A DNA stretch of 64,000 nucleotides from Dryas octopetala (lineage: Eukaryota > Streptophyta > Magnoliopsida > Rosales > Rosaceae): assembly GCA_963921425.1 (NCBI GenBank), contig OY992832.1, positions 5,270,001 through 5,334,000 of the forward strand, read 5' to 3'. The translations under genes were made by a program, and so were the position numbers. Every line of letters starts with the position of its first letter. Position 1 is the stretch's first letter. This document shows, piece after piece, positions 34,701 to 47,739 of the stretch. The notes beneath the pieces are model-generated. The model was given only the letters and a program-made list of their open reading frames with translations, was not told the origin of the DNA and did no database searches.

Positions 34701-35243
34701 ATAGTCCAATTATATCTACTTCTCTAACCTAAAGCACGATTTTTTACGCTAAAAGCATGACATTGACATCAATTTGCTTCAATTAAGCCATAATGAACAG
34801 CATAAATCCGAATGCAAAACTAAAAGTAAAGTCAAACGGAGCAAAAGTAAACATATCAGAAACATACTGTGAATACCCACACGATTAGAAAAACAAAAAA
34901 ATTCAAAATTGTAGGTGAAGAAAAGAAGTAAATAACCGTTATGATGATCATGAACTCGAATTGGTGAATCTGAGATATCCATATCCACTTCATCCCTCCC
35001 TTCTTCTTCTTCTTCTTCTTCGTCATTAACCTCTTCATCTTCATCCTCCTGTTCTTCTTCCTCTTCCTCCTCTGGTTCTTCTTCTTCTTCCTCCTCCTCC
35101 CCTTCTTCTTCTTCTTCCCATTCTTCAATATTCTCTTCCACTTCTTCTTCTTCTTCTTCTAGTTCGGGGTCTTCGTCTTCGTCAATATCGGGGTCGGAGA
35201 CTTTTGCGGGGGCCGGAGATTGGTCATTGTCGGAGTGAGGCAT
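31706..35243 (-). CDS. FES1: FRIGIDA-ESSENTIAL 1-like CCCH zinc finger protein
   Basis: Six minus-strand exons: 34937-35243, 34285-34365, 33892-34231, 33485-33711, 31838-33405, 31706-31735; all GT..AG, product 850 residues. In order: a very acidic N-terminus with long Glu runs (about 25-85) ending in DMDISDSPIRVHDHH, a linker, one CCCH finger (C271, C279, C285, H289 in CDFFAKGWCIRGSSCRFIH), a long Ser-rich region, and a conserved C-terminal helical region (about 770-850) with MRHFRAALVDLVKELLKPKW and ending SKLVEGYVDKYGKS. In Arabidopsis FES1 acts with FRIGIDA in activating FLC in winter-annual types. The protein here is longer than Arabidopsis FES1, mostly in the Ser-rich middle. A role in flowering is inferred; many species keep FES1 without an FLC-dependent habit. 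Confidence 0.85.
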
Positions 35244-35797
35244 TTTGGGTGCGGCTTCTTGGGTTGGTGGCGTACGGCTTCGTAGAGTTTTTGAGGGGAC
35301 GCTGAGACTGAGCTGTGCTTCAGTGATCTCCGTTGGCCATACCACACGTGGGAACTCAGATACGTGTGATGCTGTGATAAGTCGCGGACTCGCGGGCACA
35401 AAACTCTTATTATTTTCTTTTTGTTACAAAGTATAATCAAATTTACCAAGAGAGAGGGTGGTCATGGAAGTTGAAAATTGCTAAGAAGTGTGTAACATCG
35501 AATCAGTTAGTTCTGAAAATAGAAGCGTGCCATCTATATCGGCCGTCGTTGTTTCGCCTCTTTCTATTTATGTCACTTGAGTTAAAATTGATCAGGCGTT
35601 AAGGTTGATCATGTTTTTACTTATTTCTATTTATTTTATCTAAATTAATATTGACCGTTATATTAAAATTAATCTGCGCGATACAAACTTATCACTATTT
35701 GTTAAACAATTAATTACAATTATATTTTTTATTAAATACAATTATACGTGTTAATTATGAATAAATGATGTGTAATACTTATGTACAACACATAATA

Positions 35798-36235
35798 AAG
35801 CAATCTCCAATGTTTCCAATTTTTTCTAAGTTTGAAAATATATTTAAGTAAAAGTCAATTTTTGAGAAAAGATTTCTAATAGTAAAGCCAAATTTAAGAT
35901 ATCTACATAATTTGAGCAAAAATTTGAAGATTTCTTCAATTTTGGGAAAATTTAGTGCTAAATTTGTAAAATTAGCTAGGTTATTTGATTTGGAGGTAGG
36001 TACCCCTCGGGGTCAGCGCCAACGTTGTGTGGGAGGAGGAAGAGAGGATAGAGAGAGACGAGTTCGATGAGATGGTAGGAAGGGGTCTTCAGGCAGTAAG
36101 GGTTTGTGTGGTTTAAATAATTTTGTTCTCCAATTTAAAATTGATGAAATATTATCAATTAACTATTAATCTAGTGATCCCTTCGTAATGTTAAGTTAAG
36201 ATCGAGAATTTAAAAAGAATAATTGGAGATGGCTT
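35798..36235. mobile_element. MITE with 15-bp TIRs and a TA duplication (438 bp)
   Basis: The left end reads AAGCAATCTCCAAT and the right end ATTGGAGATGGCTT, an inverted repeat with one mismatch over 14 bp. TA flanks both ends (35796-35797, 36236-36237). CATCTCCAAT termini are a common pattern of Harbinger/Tourist-type or related MITEs; which superfamily this belongs to is uncertain because the flank is TA rather than a perfect TWA. No coding frame. Confidence 0.65.
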
Positions 36236-36589
36236 TATGAAATGGTGGTGCAAAATCATAAGAAACTTTTACAAGAAATTTTTTTCCTCTGGATCTTTTA
36301 TTTTATTTTATTGGGTACTAGAATGGACTATATTTCGATCCAATCTTTGACCCAAAATGCAAATATGCTGGGCCATCACCTATCCGATACACGGACTAGG
36401 CTTTTTCTCGTTGGGCCTCAGCTGTATTCTTACCGCTCAGCTCAACAAACATGTATGGACATAGGGGTATAAATGCATTGGAATCCAAATTACACTTCAA
36501 AACAATACCATTGCTAATTTTTATTCCAAGTGGTCTTTTACGAATTATATATGACTGTATTTACATTTATCAAATTATGTTATGATATT

Positions 36590-36667
36590 GCGGTTAAAAC
36601 TCCCCATGCACACGGCACACCTGAGTTCGAACCCTCCCCCCTCCACTGTAATCTAAAAAACAAAAAA
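36590..36667 (+). mobile_element. small tRNA-derived SINE-like insertion
   Basis: An 78-bp segment starting GCGGTTAAAACTCCCC and containing GAGTTCGAACCC, which matches a tRNA gene B box, and ending in an A-rich tail. It is flanked by 18-bp direct repeats, 36572-36589 and 36668-36685 (AAATTATG..GATATT), that agree at 16 of 18 positions. A pol III-like box, A tail and long imperfect target duplication together indicate a LINE-mobilised SINE. Confidence 0.7.
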
Positions 36668-36819
36668 AAATTATGTGACGATATTTCATTTGCTCAAATT
36701 GACGCACATTTTGATTTTTGTAAAAATTGATATGTGTAGGGACACATTATTTAATAAGCTAATTTAGTTGACAAATTTTGTGCCTCTTTACTATAAATTA
36801 ATAAGGATTAAAGAAATTA

Positions 36820-37073
36820 AGGGTTTGTTTGGCAGTACTTTTAAAAAGCTTAAAAGTGCTTTCAAATAGTCAAAAGTAATTTTGCTTATGTTTGGCAACA
36901 AAAATAAGAAGTGTTTTTTTGTTTTAAAAAAATTTGGAAGTGCTTCCAACTATATTAATAGGAAGCACTTGAATTTTTTCAAAAAAATTTATAAATTTCT
37001 AACAAAAACGCTTCTAATGAAAGCGTTACTGAGCAAAAGCGTTGTCTACAGACACACTCTCAAATAAGCCCTA
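36820..37073. mobile_element. probable hAT-like MITE (254 bp)
   Basis: Ends AGGGTTTGTTTGG and CAAATAAGCCCT are inverted repeats, and the interior has inverted AAAAGTGCTT/GAAGCACTT segments. The GGGCTTGTTTGG-type terminus is a familiar plant MITE pattern. No convincing target duplication was found, so borders are approximate. Confidence 0.5.
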
Positions 37074-38854
37074 AATAAATAACCAAATATCATTAAGTCA
37101 CACTACCGACCATGTTTATGTTCTCCTAGAGGCAATTAGCAATGATAATTTATAACATACCTGCAAACTGGTCCATCCAATGGAGACAATGAGACGTCTA
37201 TATCGATGAATTAAGGACTACCTATCAAAACGCCCACTTTTAATGAATTTTTATGATCTATCCACAGCAATAATGATGGTGCTATTACGTTATTGTTATT
37301 TAGTGGATGGTGTCATCAATGATATTGTTATCTAATCTTTATCTGCCTCAATTAATATTCATAAAAACTACACAAAAACGTATTTTTTAATTTAAAAGGA
37401 CAAAATAGTTTGTTGAAATAGCAAAGTACAAAGAATAATTTGATTAAAAAATATAAATATTAATAAATAAATAGATTGAGTTAAATTCTAGTGGTTTGGT
37501 TAATTGGGTGTGCTTGGGATTTGGGATTAGTTGGGTTGGTGGGGCTGAATTCAATTCGTCAGATATGGTCTACTGCATACTGGACTTGGGAGGTCAGTTG
37601 CTCATTCATCACAAAAGCATTCCCAGCGATTGCGCACCCATTCACGGTTAAAAGGAGTTAAAGTCAAAGTCAAAAGGTTTAGAAGTCGAATTGGAGAGTG
37701 ACTACTCTGTACTTGTCTGCATGAGAATATGAGATACAGATAAATCCAACGGCTCACAAAATTACATCCTATGATAGAAAAAGGTCAATCCATCAATACA
37801 ACGGCCCATATGTTCCCTATACTGCAGTGTCTGTCCCACAACACAATTTGTTGATTTGTAGCTATCTCGACCATCCGATCAATTCAACATCATGCAAACA
37901 AATCCAATCACTCTCAAACTAAAGAAATTAGTATCCTACGTAAGTTTGTATATAATGCAAATATTATATAATATACAAATAAATTTAATAATGTAAATCT
38001 ATATTATAGTAATGAAAAAGTTAATATATCAAAATTTTCAAAGTTAACAATATATTTGTATGTATGGCCAAAAAAAAGAATATATTTGTATGTCATTGTA
38101 TGATGACATTTTTCATTATAAACATATTATATTGTTTAACTTTCAATTTGAACTATTCATACTGTAATTTGCTATAATACATAAAATAATCGAACATGAT
38201 TGAGTTTGTCTTTTTTACATGCACTTTCCTCATCGTTTTCTTCCGTCATCATAATTTAGAACTGATTGAAAATAGTGTATCCTTAATTTAGATTAATGAT
38301 TGAACAACATGAAGTTCTACAATATGGACATGTACCAATATGGATTAGTTTTTATGACTCATATTTTATATATACTAAAAAAATTGTCATGAAGTCATCA
38401 AAAATTTCTATATTTATACCAACCGAGACATTAAGCTAACCCTTTAACAACGGAATATTTGACAGGAGAATATCATCCCTAGACAACATCTAGCCTAAAC
38501 GACATGGGCATAGAAATAAATCACACTATTTTGATATTTCCATGTGAGCTTTCCGCACTCATCACCACGTTACCGTAGTCACGTGCTTTGTCGTCTGTTA
38601 AAGGTGTGGTGCGCGGCGCGCGCCTTCCTCAGAGTGGCTGTACTGTACATGATGAAACCTTATAGTGGGCCCTCCATAACCATCACACAAACAAAGAATC
38701 TGCACCGTCGATAAGCGAACCTTCATCAACCATCATAGACCTCGGCAGCACACTAACCTCTCCTCTTTTCACGAGTCAACAAAACCAAGAAAAATTAAAT
38801 AGCAACTGTAATTACACTCTACTGACTAGTTGCATACACGTCCAAGCACAAGCA

Positions 38855-38893
<39 letters not shown>

Positions 38894-38999
38894 AAAATTG
38901 AAAAGCAGAGACGGAATATGAGAACAGGATATTGTATTCGTATAGTGGAGAAAGAAAAGCAAGAGCCGCGTGCGCGTAGCGTGATTTACAGCTAAAACA

Positions 39000-41900
39000 A
39001 TGCTTAGGCTTATTCTGCTTCAATGGCTTCTTCTGCTCTGCTCAGTTTTTTCTTTGGCTTCGGCTAGACCTGGTGAGTGTTCTGTGTTCAGGAGATTTTT
39101 TGCTTCTTCGTTGGTTTTATTGCTGGTTCTTAATTCCCTTACATACTGATTTTTGGATGCTTAATTCGGACTCAAATTCAGTGGCATTGTAATCAACTTT
39201 GAAGCTGTTAAACTAGTTCTGCTAATTCCTTTACTTTTTGGCTTTTTGTTTTTGCCTTTTAGTGTAATTTGGAAATTGGAGTTCGTTTTCGCGAAGATCA
39301 TTTGCTCTACTTTCTGTTTGGGATCGGTGTTCCAAGGAAATGGAAATGAATCGGAGAGCAAAAGTGGAAATAAGTTTTAGTTGTCCTTCAAAAAAATAAT
39401 TGCTTGTTTGATTTTAAAGGAAATTCAATGAGTTTTAATTCATTCCGAAAAAGGAAAGGAATCTGCGTTTCAGTTTTCCAAATTGGAAACAGAGAACAGC
39501 ATAAAACAAGGCTTCAAGTAGTTTTGTTTTTCTTATCAACAGCAACAAAAGCAAAGTTGATGATAACGGTTTTTTTCTGATTTATGGAGAAAACAGTGCA
39601 TTTTAGATGAATTTCCTTTTTCTTTCATGTTTGTGTTTGAATGAGTCAACTGGGTTACGGTAATTAGTAAAATTTTACAGAATGTAGAAAAATATAAAAG
39701 AAAATTGGAAAAATTGCACAAATACCATGTTGTTAAAGAGTAGATTGGGTCTTTGTTACATGTTTGGTGATTTGGTATTCATACAACGTCATGTGGACAT
39801 GAAGTTTAGAGGATATTACTTAATGTTTTACTTTATCTTCTTGTTCTTATTTGGTTCAAAATTTTATTTTGACTGGTGTGATCTGCTCATGAGTACAGCA
39901 CCATTTGCTATGCGCATAAGCTGTGGAGCTCGTCAGAATGTGCATACAAAACCAACCAATACACTTTGGTTTAAGGATTTTTCATATACAGGGGGAATAC
40001 CTTTTAATGCGACCCTCCCAAGTTATATCAGTCCTCCACTTCATACACTTCGCTATTTTCCCCTGTCTGAAGGCCCTGAAAATTGTTACAATATCAATAG
40101 AGTCCCACATGGACACTACTCAGTAAGGATCTTCTTTGGACTGGTTGCACAACAAAGCTTTGACACCGAACCTTTATTTGATATTTCTGTCGAAGGCACT
40201 CAGATTACTTCTTTAAAATCTGGTTGGAGCAGCCATGATGATCAAGCATTTGCTGAAGCGCTTGTGTCTATTACAGATGGCTCTGTGTCCATCTGTTTCC
40301 ATAGCACTGGTCATGGGGATCCAGCAATTCTTTCCCTTGAAATTCTTCAAGTTGATGATAAAGCATACCATTTCAGCCAGCAATCAGGTCAAGGAATTAT
40401 CCTTAGAACAGTGAAAAGATTGAGCTGTGGTACTGGGAAGCCACAGTTTGATGTAGATTACGGCGGGGATCATTGGGGTGGCGATAGATTTTGGAGTCCC
40501 ATTACCACCTTTGGTCAGAATGCTGATACAGCCAGATCTACTGAAAGCAGCATTAAACAGGCTTCAAATCCACCAAACTTTTATCCAGGAGCTCTTTATA
40601 AAAAAGCAATTGTTAGTAATGATAATCAGCCTGATTTAGAATATACAATGGATGTAGATCCCAATAGAAACTACTCAATTTGGTTACACTTTGCTGAGAT
40701 TGATTCCTCAGTCACTGGTGTAGGGCAAAGGGTATTTGATATCTTGATAAACGGTGACATTGCATTTGGAGATGTGGATATTATCAAAATGAGTGGGGAC
40801 CGTTATGCTGCTCTTGTACTAAACACAACTTTTACTGTAAATGGGAGGACTTTGACAATAACCTTGCACCCTAAAGAAGGTGGTCATGCCATAATCAATG
40901 CCATGGAGATCTTTGAGGTTATAATGGCTGAGTCAAAAACATTACCAGAGGAAGGTACAGATGCACCCTCTTTGTTTCTAATTTTTAGACATCTAAGTTT
41001 GTTTCAACCACACTAGCATCTAACAATATGTACATGTACACATAATTATTCATCTACTTTGCATATGTTTAATGCATTTGAGTTCTTTATTGCTTATAGT
41101 GTTTTGTAAGTCTTACTAAAATACTTAAATATGTAGATTTGCAAGTGTTACAAATGTATTCTCTGGTCTTGTCACATATCAATTAACATCTTATTTGCTT
41201 TATTATACTATTGCTTTTGAAGACATCTTTACCATGTATTCTCTGTTATAGATTGCTTTTAGTGCGACTTAATTATTTCTAACTTGAAAATATAGAATGT
41301 ATATTTTGGTAGTCAAACTCTATGGAAACTGTTAGTAATAGATCATCCTTTTCTCTTTGCAAAAAAAAAAAAAAAATCCAGTTAAGGCTTTACAGACATT
41401 GAAGACAACATTGGGGCTTCCTGTTCGGTTGGGGTGGAATGGTGATCCGTGTGTTCCCCAACAACATCCGTGGAGTGGAGCAGATTGCCAATTTGATAGA
41501 ACTAGCGGCAAATGGGTCATTGATGGACTGTACTTTCTTGATCTTTCACCTCATTTCTCATTTATCTTTCTTGTTTGATCTTATTTCTCATTTATCATTC
41601 TGAATTTGCATATTGGAACTTGTTTCATATTCTTATGAGCTTCAGTTGCTACTGTCTTTATTTTCTGACTGGAAGAAATTAGAGTGTTTTCTTTAAACTA
41701 TTTATTTTTCTGTCATTATTTAAAAAACCCTTTGATGAAGTTATCAAATGTAAGTTTGAATACTGTGCCTTCTTGAGACAACTTTAGGACATGATGGGCT
41801 GTATACCAGTTGATCTTCTGTTATTTATTTATTGATTTTTTTTGTGATTTTTTTATAAGGAAGTCATATTAATGTTTAAAGTCATTTTTGGCTTATCAAA

Positions 41901-44576
41901 GTAAGTGTATTTCCTACTCTATGCCTTTGAATTTGAAGTTCAGATGGGAAGGTGTCAAAAACAAGCCACTTAACCCACTGAACATCAAATTTAACCCTGG
42001 GCATTTGGTAGTGGACTTTTTCGTTTCTTTAAAACTACCAATCTCATCTCCTATTGCTTCTTTAATGTGAATAAGTTTTCTTTTGTTTTTTGGAACTAGA
42101 AAAGAAAAAATGAACGAAGGAATTACTTGCAATGTTATATACTTTTGTGCTTTTGATAGGGAAAGCATTTGCTGAACTATGCCATTTATGTACTGAGCTA
42201 ATGTATCTGCCACCTATGTGTTTCACTGCCACATGCTGAAGTTCTCCTAAGAGGCTTATAACATGTTGCATCATAGTTCATATTTTTTCACAGAATACTG
42301 ACATTTTCTGACCCCTTGAATATTGAGCCTTTACCTCTAACCAGCTGAGATCAAGTCTGTCATGCAGGGTCCTTGGTTCTCCCATTATAATTGCATTCCT
42401 TCCAATTGTTTTAGCTGCTCCCAAATGGAGGCATTCCTTGCTACTCTCGTTTTATCAACCTTGCAGAGAACTTTCTTTCATTAGTTGACCAGCCTATCAA
42501 AGTTTGTCCTTGAAAAGTTTAAGTGATGATAAATTAATTGAAAAGTCCAATGATATATTCGAATATTTATCCATTATAACATAGAGCTTTCATGATTGAA
42601 GCCACTTACATTCTTTTATTTCAAATCTTTGATCAAAAACATATTTTCCATAACCTTTCCATAGGTTTTAAAATTTTGGCTATTTTTTTATTTAAGAATC
42701 ATAATTGCCTGAGAGATGGTGAAGATCTTCTAGTCTTAATGCATAAATGTATTTTTAATGTGCTTGAACCACTTGAATTGTTTCCATGGTGTAATCATTT
42801 TTCTTGTTTCTTTTTTATTTTGTTTTACTCACATGGTTTATTCGTGCCACTGAATCTGAATTCTATCACTTTTTGTGTTCCAGCTTCATTTGCCACTACC
42901 ATAAACTCTAATTTTTAATGTATGCATGCATAAGTGAATGTAATGGAAATCCATTCGAGTTTTGCTAGCTTTCTGTGCAACATAAATATCTCCTAGTTTA
43001 GTCTTTAAAATTCTTCACATGATGCATAAAGAAAGTTCCATGACATTCATGTGTTCCATTATCATGTCAACGTTTTTGAGTATTTGTGTTTACTTCTCCA
43101 TGCTCAGTGGTCTTGACAACCAAGGTCTCAAGGGATTTTTGCGGGACGATATATCGAATTTGCAGCATCTACAGAGCATGTGAGTTCCTTTTAAGACTTT
43201 GCTTTGAATTACAAAATTTAAAATTTGGTACTTAATAGCTTTTGTTTGTCATCTTAACTTTTGATCCAACATATAGCCTTCATGGTACACTTTTGATGAA
43301 ATAGTAGCATGTAACTCAACTTGTTGCTTTTGTTTATAATTATTTTTAAAATGAGACAGCTATCAAGTCAAAATGTATGACAGCCTTCTCAACTATGCTT
43401 GTTTAACTTGCGTATTTACAGAAATTTGAGTGGAAATAGCATTCATGGAGCCATTCCATCCTCAATAGGAAAACTAAAAAGCTTGGAAGTACTGTAAGTA
43501 AACTTATATATATATTCTCTTCAGACAGTGTAGATTGTTTTTCTGGACAGTGCATCTGTCGAAACTTGATTGTTGTGATTGTATCTTATGGAAGTCTTCA
43601 GTTTCAGTTAACTAATTCATACTCAATTCCATTTCATGATAGTTTCCTTTGAGTTTTATTTTTTGGTTCAATGTAATATTCGAAAACAAATGCTCCCTCC
43701 TCTGCAGGGACTTCTCCTACAATTTCTTCAATGGATCAATTCCTGAAACCCTTGGACAGTTGACATCATTACGAATACTGTAAGATATATTATGCATCTT
43801 ACTAACCCATGAAATTAAAATGTATGGAAAGAATACTCTAACTTTAGTTGTCATGGTGCAGTAATCTCAATAGCAATTCTCTGTCTGGAAGAGTCCCAGC
43901 TGCTCTAGGAGGAAGGCTTTTGCACAGAGCTAGCTTCAAGTATGATTTAATCAGTACTGGTCTGAACATATTTTAGGCCTCTAAAGGCATATCATTACAT
44001 GTTAACATTAATAGAAATGTATTGATAAATAATATCATAGTCAAAAGATATTTTTTTATCAATGTGTTGCTAACTCTGAGCTCCATACTTGTCTTTGACT
44101 TGAATGCAGTTTCACTGATAATGATGGTCTTTGTGGTATACCTGGATTACCTACATGTGGGGAACACCTTACTGCGGGTGAAGTGATTGGAATTGCCTTT
44201 GGTGTGTTGGCAGTGCTCCTGCTTGTTATTATCTGTTCAATATGCTGTTGGAAAAGGCGACAGAATATCCTCCGAGCACAGCAAATAGCTGGTAAGGATA
44301 TAAGGAAAACGCCACTGCTTAAGATGTTGCTGATAATAAAGACTGAAAAATTAACACTACCTAATACCTTACAATACACAAGACTGTTGGCAGGCATTAG
44401 CATACCTTATAGTTAATTTAATGCTAATTATGATCCGCCTTGTTTGTGCAGCAAGAGAAGCTCCATATGCAAAAGCTAGGACCCAATTATCACGTGACAT
44501 TCAGATGAATAGGCAATATAATCATCATGGCCAATCTCGGACAGCAGCTGAGACCGGGCCAATCTTGCTCTCGTGA
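39000..44576 (+). CDS. RLP4: malectin-like and LRR receptor-like protein without kinase, RLP4 type
   Basis: Nine exons: 39000-39072, 39899-40954, 41382-41529, 43108-43179, 43422-43493, 43708-43779, 43862-43939, 44110-44291, 44452-44576; all GT..AG, product 625 residues. A signal peptide (1-22, LILLQWLLLLCSVFSLASA) is followed by a di-malectin-like region (about 25-375, FAMRISCGA to GGHAIINAMEIFE), a GWNGDPCVPQQHPWSG segment, four LRRs, a transmembrane helix (about 549-571) and a short basic cytoplasmic tail with no kinase. Three LRR exons are exactly 72 bp and in one phase, one LRR per exon. Arabidopsis RLP4 has this same layout and has been linked to the cell wall and plasma membrane; any ligand-binding role here is inferred. 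Exon 1 encodes only the signal peptide. Confidence 0.94.
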
Positions 44577-46978
44577 TTAGACAACCTTCACCCCGAAACC
44601 CAAAATAGTTGAAGCTTGCCTCTGCTTGGTGCCCCGACTGTGTTTGCTCCAATTCATGAAACCCCAGCAGTTTAGATTATTATGGACTTGCATGCCATCT
44701 AGGTCTCTTCACATTACTGCTTGCATTGGTCCGGTTTCCTTCGAATTCGTATCAAGTAATGCTCGATCAGGATCCAGTAGAATACTTACAGAAGATTAGA
44801 TCCCTCCTTGGTGCTCTATATTCTGTAGAGCCAAAATCTTGTACATTGATCCAATTCTTTCTTCTCCTGTTCGATTTTGGTAAAGATGTAACACGTAGAG
44901 GAAGTGATGCATATAGAAATCAAAATGTTTCATGGTTCCACTCATTATTCCATATGGAATTCTAAATGATGGTACCCTCGAGACTCCATAAGGTCACACA
45001 AAAGGGTTTGTTTAAGAGGATCCAATAATTGTCTTAGACAATTTCATGTTTTTTCTTCTCCCCAAATTCTCTACATAATCTGGGCCCAAACTTTTAGCAG
45101 CAAAAACTGAAAAGAGCATACAAATAGTAAATATTAGGATAAAGTTCAGGGATATTGATGTTATAGCCTACTCTAGCCAGCCAGTTGATAAATGGGAAGT
45201 CAATGGTGATTCAGATTTTGGAGGTGAATCTTGACTATCAAAATAGTTTTCTAAACAAGATTTTTAAGAAATTGTATGACATTTGAATGCTAATTGTAGC
45301 TTCATCCAGAAAACTCAAAAGGGACATGAGAGAGTTGGAGGGAAATGTCACATATGCCCCCATTTAGATTCTGAGGATTCATAACTACATATCATCCATC
45401 ATAAAGACCCAAATTATAGTTGTACTATGTCGCACTCCCATACCAAGGTAGAATAGACTTCATAAAATTTTATTTATATAGCCCATGTTGTACTGTAGGC
45501 ACCTAAGAGAAAATGAGAAGCTCCTAAAAATGGCAATTACAGTAAACAGCTTGTTGCTAATAGTAAAGATACACTCCAGTAAATACAAACCCAACGGTCC
45601 CAACTTGGTCAAAAAGCCAACAAACACCACACGTCATGACGTCAAATTTCAGAGACCCAAAAAGAAAAAATGTATTTAAAAATAATGAAAATACCCTTCA
45701 CGTGAAACAAGTGTCTGTTGCTGCTGCAGCCTGCAGAGAGCTGCAGATATTCACCTACATCACCATACATCAATTTTGGCACATCGAACGGTCGAGATTG
45801 CAACTGCATCGCCTTTGTCTCTGACTCTCTACAGCACTTTCTCACACGCCTTTACAGAATCCGGGAAAGACAAATGGGTGCTATTGTGCTAAACTGCTGA
45901 TGAATCTAGGCATGCATAAAAAAATCCATTCTTTTGGACCAATATCACTAAAAAATATTTATTACCTTCTGATTTTGGCTCTATTTTCCTTGCATTTGTA
46001 CAAATTTGCTTCTTATATTTGTCAATCGTGTGTGTGCGCCGTGATCGTGTGTCTTGCACTTATGACTTATGAGAGTGTTTGAGTCATTTTAAATGGTGGA
46101 GAAGAATTTTAGTAGAAATCGAACCAATTGATGTTAGTGAAAATTATACAAAACTACACTAGACTTTAAATGCACTAATGGAACTAAATTTTATAATTAT
46201 ATATGTTAAACTCTTATATCCCAATTGATGTGATAGTAAAAAATTAAGAGATAATATACAAAGCACTTATTGCATTTTTTTTAATGATAAATAAATTCAT
46301 TTTCAGTCCACATTATAAGCATATGTATACAATTTTTTCAAATCACTCATTGACACTATTGAACAATCACAACCATATATGGTTTGTCTTGTAACTCTCA
46401 AACAATTTTAATAGAATTTTTTGATTAGTATTTGGCAAATAACATGTAAAAGAAGCATTTCCAAATTATTATTTTCTTGACGTAATTGTGTATTGTAATT
46501 TACAAACAAGGAATTGAAATTGTAAGACAGTATCTCGAGTGAGCAGCGATTGGAACAAGTTTATGATGTTGTCGAGGCACATATCTTGTTTTATGAGTGA
46601 AAAAACAAACCAAAAATTGTATTAATTTAAAGAAATAGAATGTGAGTTCCCGTGAGTTTGGTTGCGGCAGGATGCTTAGTAGCCATGAGCACCACCCAGT
46701 CACCCACCGGCCACCACCACCGTACTATTTATTTTGTTCAGACTTGAAAGGTGTGTGTAAGTGGGTGAGTGGTGGTGACCACCTAATCTCTAACCGAGTC
46801 AAACACGCCATCGACGCAATTCCAAGTCTCTAACTCACCCCATGTCTCCTGCTACTCAGACACCACCTATCTACCCTCCACGTGTCCCCCGCGCCGTACA
46901 AACTGGGTAGGGCTTACATCACCTGGCACACTGGGACACTACTCATAACTCTCCCCACCCCCACACGTCTACTCAGGC

Positions 46979-46985
46979 GGCGGCT
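46979..46985 (-). promoter_or_regulatory. GCC box upstream of the ERF12-like gene
   Basis: The minus strand reads AGCCGCC, the exact core bound by ERF proteins, within AAGAGCCGCCGCC. It lies about 110 bp upstream of the TATA-like TATATAAAT at 47092 and 210 bp before the start codon. Confidence 0.55.
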
Positions 46986-47091
46986 CTTTTCCTTTCCCCA
47001 CTGGGCCCCACCCTCCTCTCACCTGAACCCACATCTCACAATCCAACGACCCCAATAATTCACGTATATATAAAAAAAATAAAAAATCCAC

Positions 47092-47100
47092 TATATAAAT
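47092..47100 (+). promoter_or_regulatory. TATA box of the ERF12-like gene
   Basis: TATATAAAT about 105 bp before the start codon; a second TATATATAAA is nearby at 47065-47074. This spacing supports the ATG at 47197 as the first start in the transcript. Confidence 0.6.
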
Positions 47101-47196
47101 AAAAAGAGCCGTGCCGTCCAGCCGACGATTACGGGTGACTCAGTGGGACCCCTCCACACTTTTCACACTCCCCACTCTCTCTCTCTTCCTGCTCTC

Positions 47197-47739
47197 ATGG
47201 CTACTGCTTCGTCTTCTTCTCGCGAGGGCCACTACAGAGGGGTCCGGAAGAGGCCGTGGGGCCGCTACGCCGCCGAAATCCGAGACCCGTGGAAGAAGAC
47301 CCGGGTCTGGTTGGGTACATTCGACACACCGGAAGAAGCTGCGCTCGCCTACGACGGAGCCGCCAGGTCTCTCCGCGGCGCCAAGGCCAAGACCAACTTT
47401 CCGGCCCCGGTCTCCGGCGGCCTCTCCCTCGATCTCAACGTGAATCCGTCCGCCGCCGCCGCCCACTGGGCCTCCCACTCGGGCCGGCTGGTCCTCGGCG
47501 AGTTCTTGCACACCGGGGTGTTGAAGGATCACATGGGCTGCTGCGGCGGCGGAGCGAGCGACGAGACGACGTCGTTGGTGGTGAAGAGGGAGCCTCCGGT
47601 GGGGCCCGCTGGTGCAGTCGGCTTGGGTGCTGCTGCTTTGAGTCCGGTTCCGGTGGGTTCGGGTACGGCGTCGTTTTTTGGGATGGTCCGACGTGGTCTT
47701 CCCATTGATCTCAACGAACCTCCTCCATTGTGGCTTTAG
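47197..47739 (+). CDS. ERF12: AP2/ERF transcriptional repressor, ERF12-like
   Basis: Intronless, 180 residues, starting [23 protein letters not shown] single AP2 domain (about 12-69) has the ERF-type residues RYAAEIRD and [16 protein letters not shown] and ends in [10 protein letters not shown]. Two EAR-like repression motifs follow: LSLDLNVNP (about 80-88) and a C-terminal [13 protein letters not shown]. ERFs of group VIII with EAR motifs bind GCC boxes and repress targets by recruiting TOPLESS-type corepressors. The gene is GC-rich compared with its surroundings, common for intronless plant ERFs. The ERF12 name rests on the start sequence, short length and position next to RLP4; a related ERF9 identity is possible. 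Confidence 0.9.
   Translation: MATASSSSREGHYRGVRKRPWGRYAAEIRDPWKKTRVWLGTFDTPEEAALAYDGAARSLRGAKAKTNFPAPVSGGLSLDLNVNPSAAAAHWASHSGRLVLGEFLHTGVLKDHMGCCGGGASDETTSLVVKREPPVGPAGAVGLGAAALSPVPVGSGTASFFGMVRRGLPIDLNEPPPLWL

Larger units (their letters stand above)
35244..38999. other. divergent intergenic region between FES1 and RLP4
   Basis: Apart from the two MITEs and the SINE-like insertion listed separately, this is AT-rich DNA. ACGTG motifs lie near 35344 (close to the FES1 start) and at 38580 (TCACGTGC). A GC-rich GGCGCGCGCC stretch is at about 38614-38624. A CT microsatellite occupies 38861-38890 in the probable RLP4 leader. Confidence 0.45.
44577..47196. other. intergenic region between RLP4 and the ERF12-like gene
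   Basis: The first few hundred bases are RLP4 3' UTR. The last 350 bp are the compact ERF12-like promoter, rich in C and carrying CACGTG at 46880. Nothing else is recognised in the AT-rich middle. Confidence 0.45.

Noticed and set aside
39727-39898. In-frame 5' extension of RLP4 exon 2 (starting at an ATG at 39727)
   Set aside because: A proper signal peptide exon lies at 39000-39072 and splices in frame at an AG at 39897-39898; the extension is intron sequence.
47256-47708. 150-codon + frame and 130-codon - frame (47140-47532) overlapping the ERF12-like gene
   Set aside because: They are shadows of the GC-rich ERF coding sequence in other frames.
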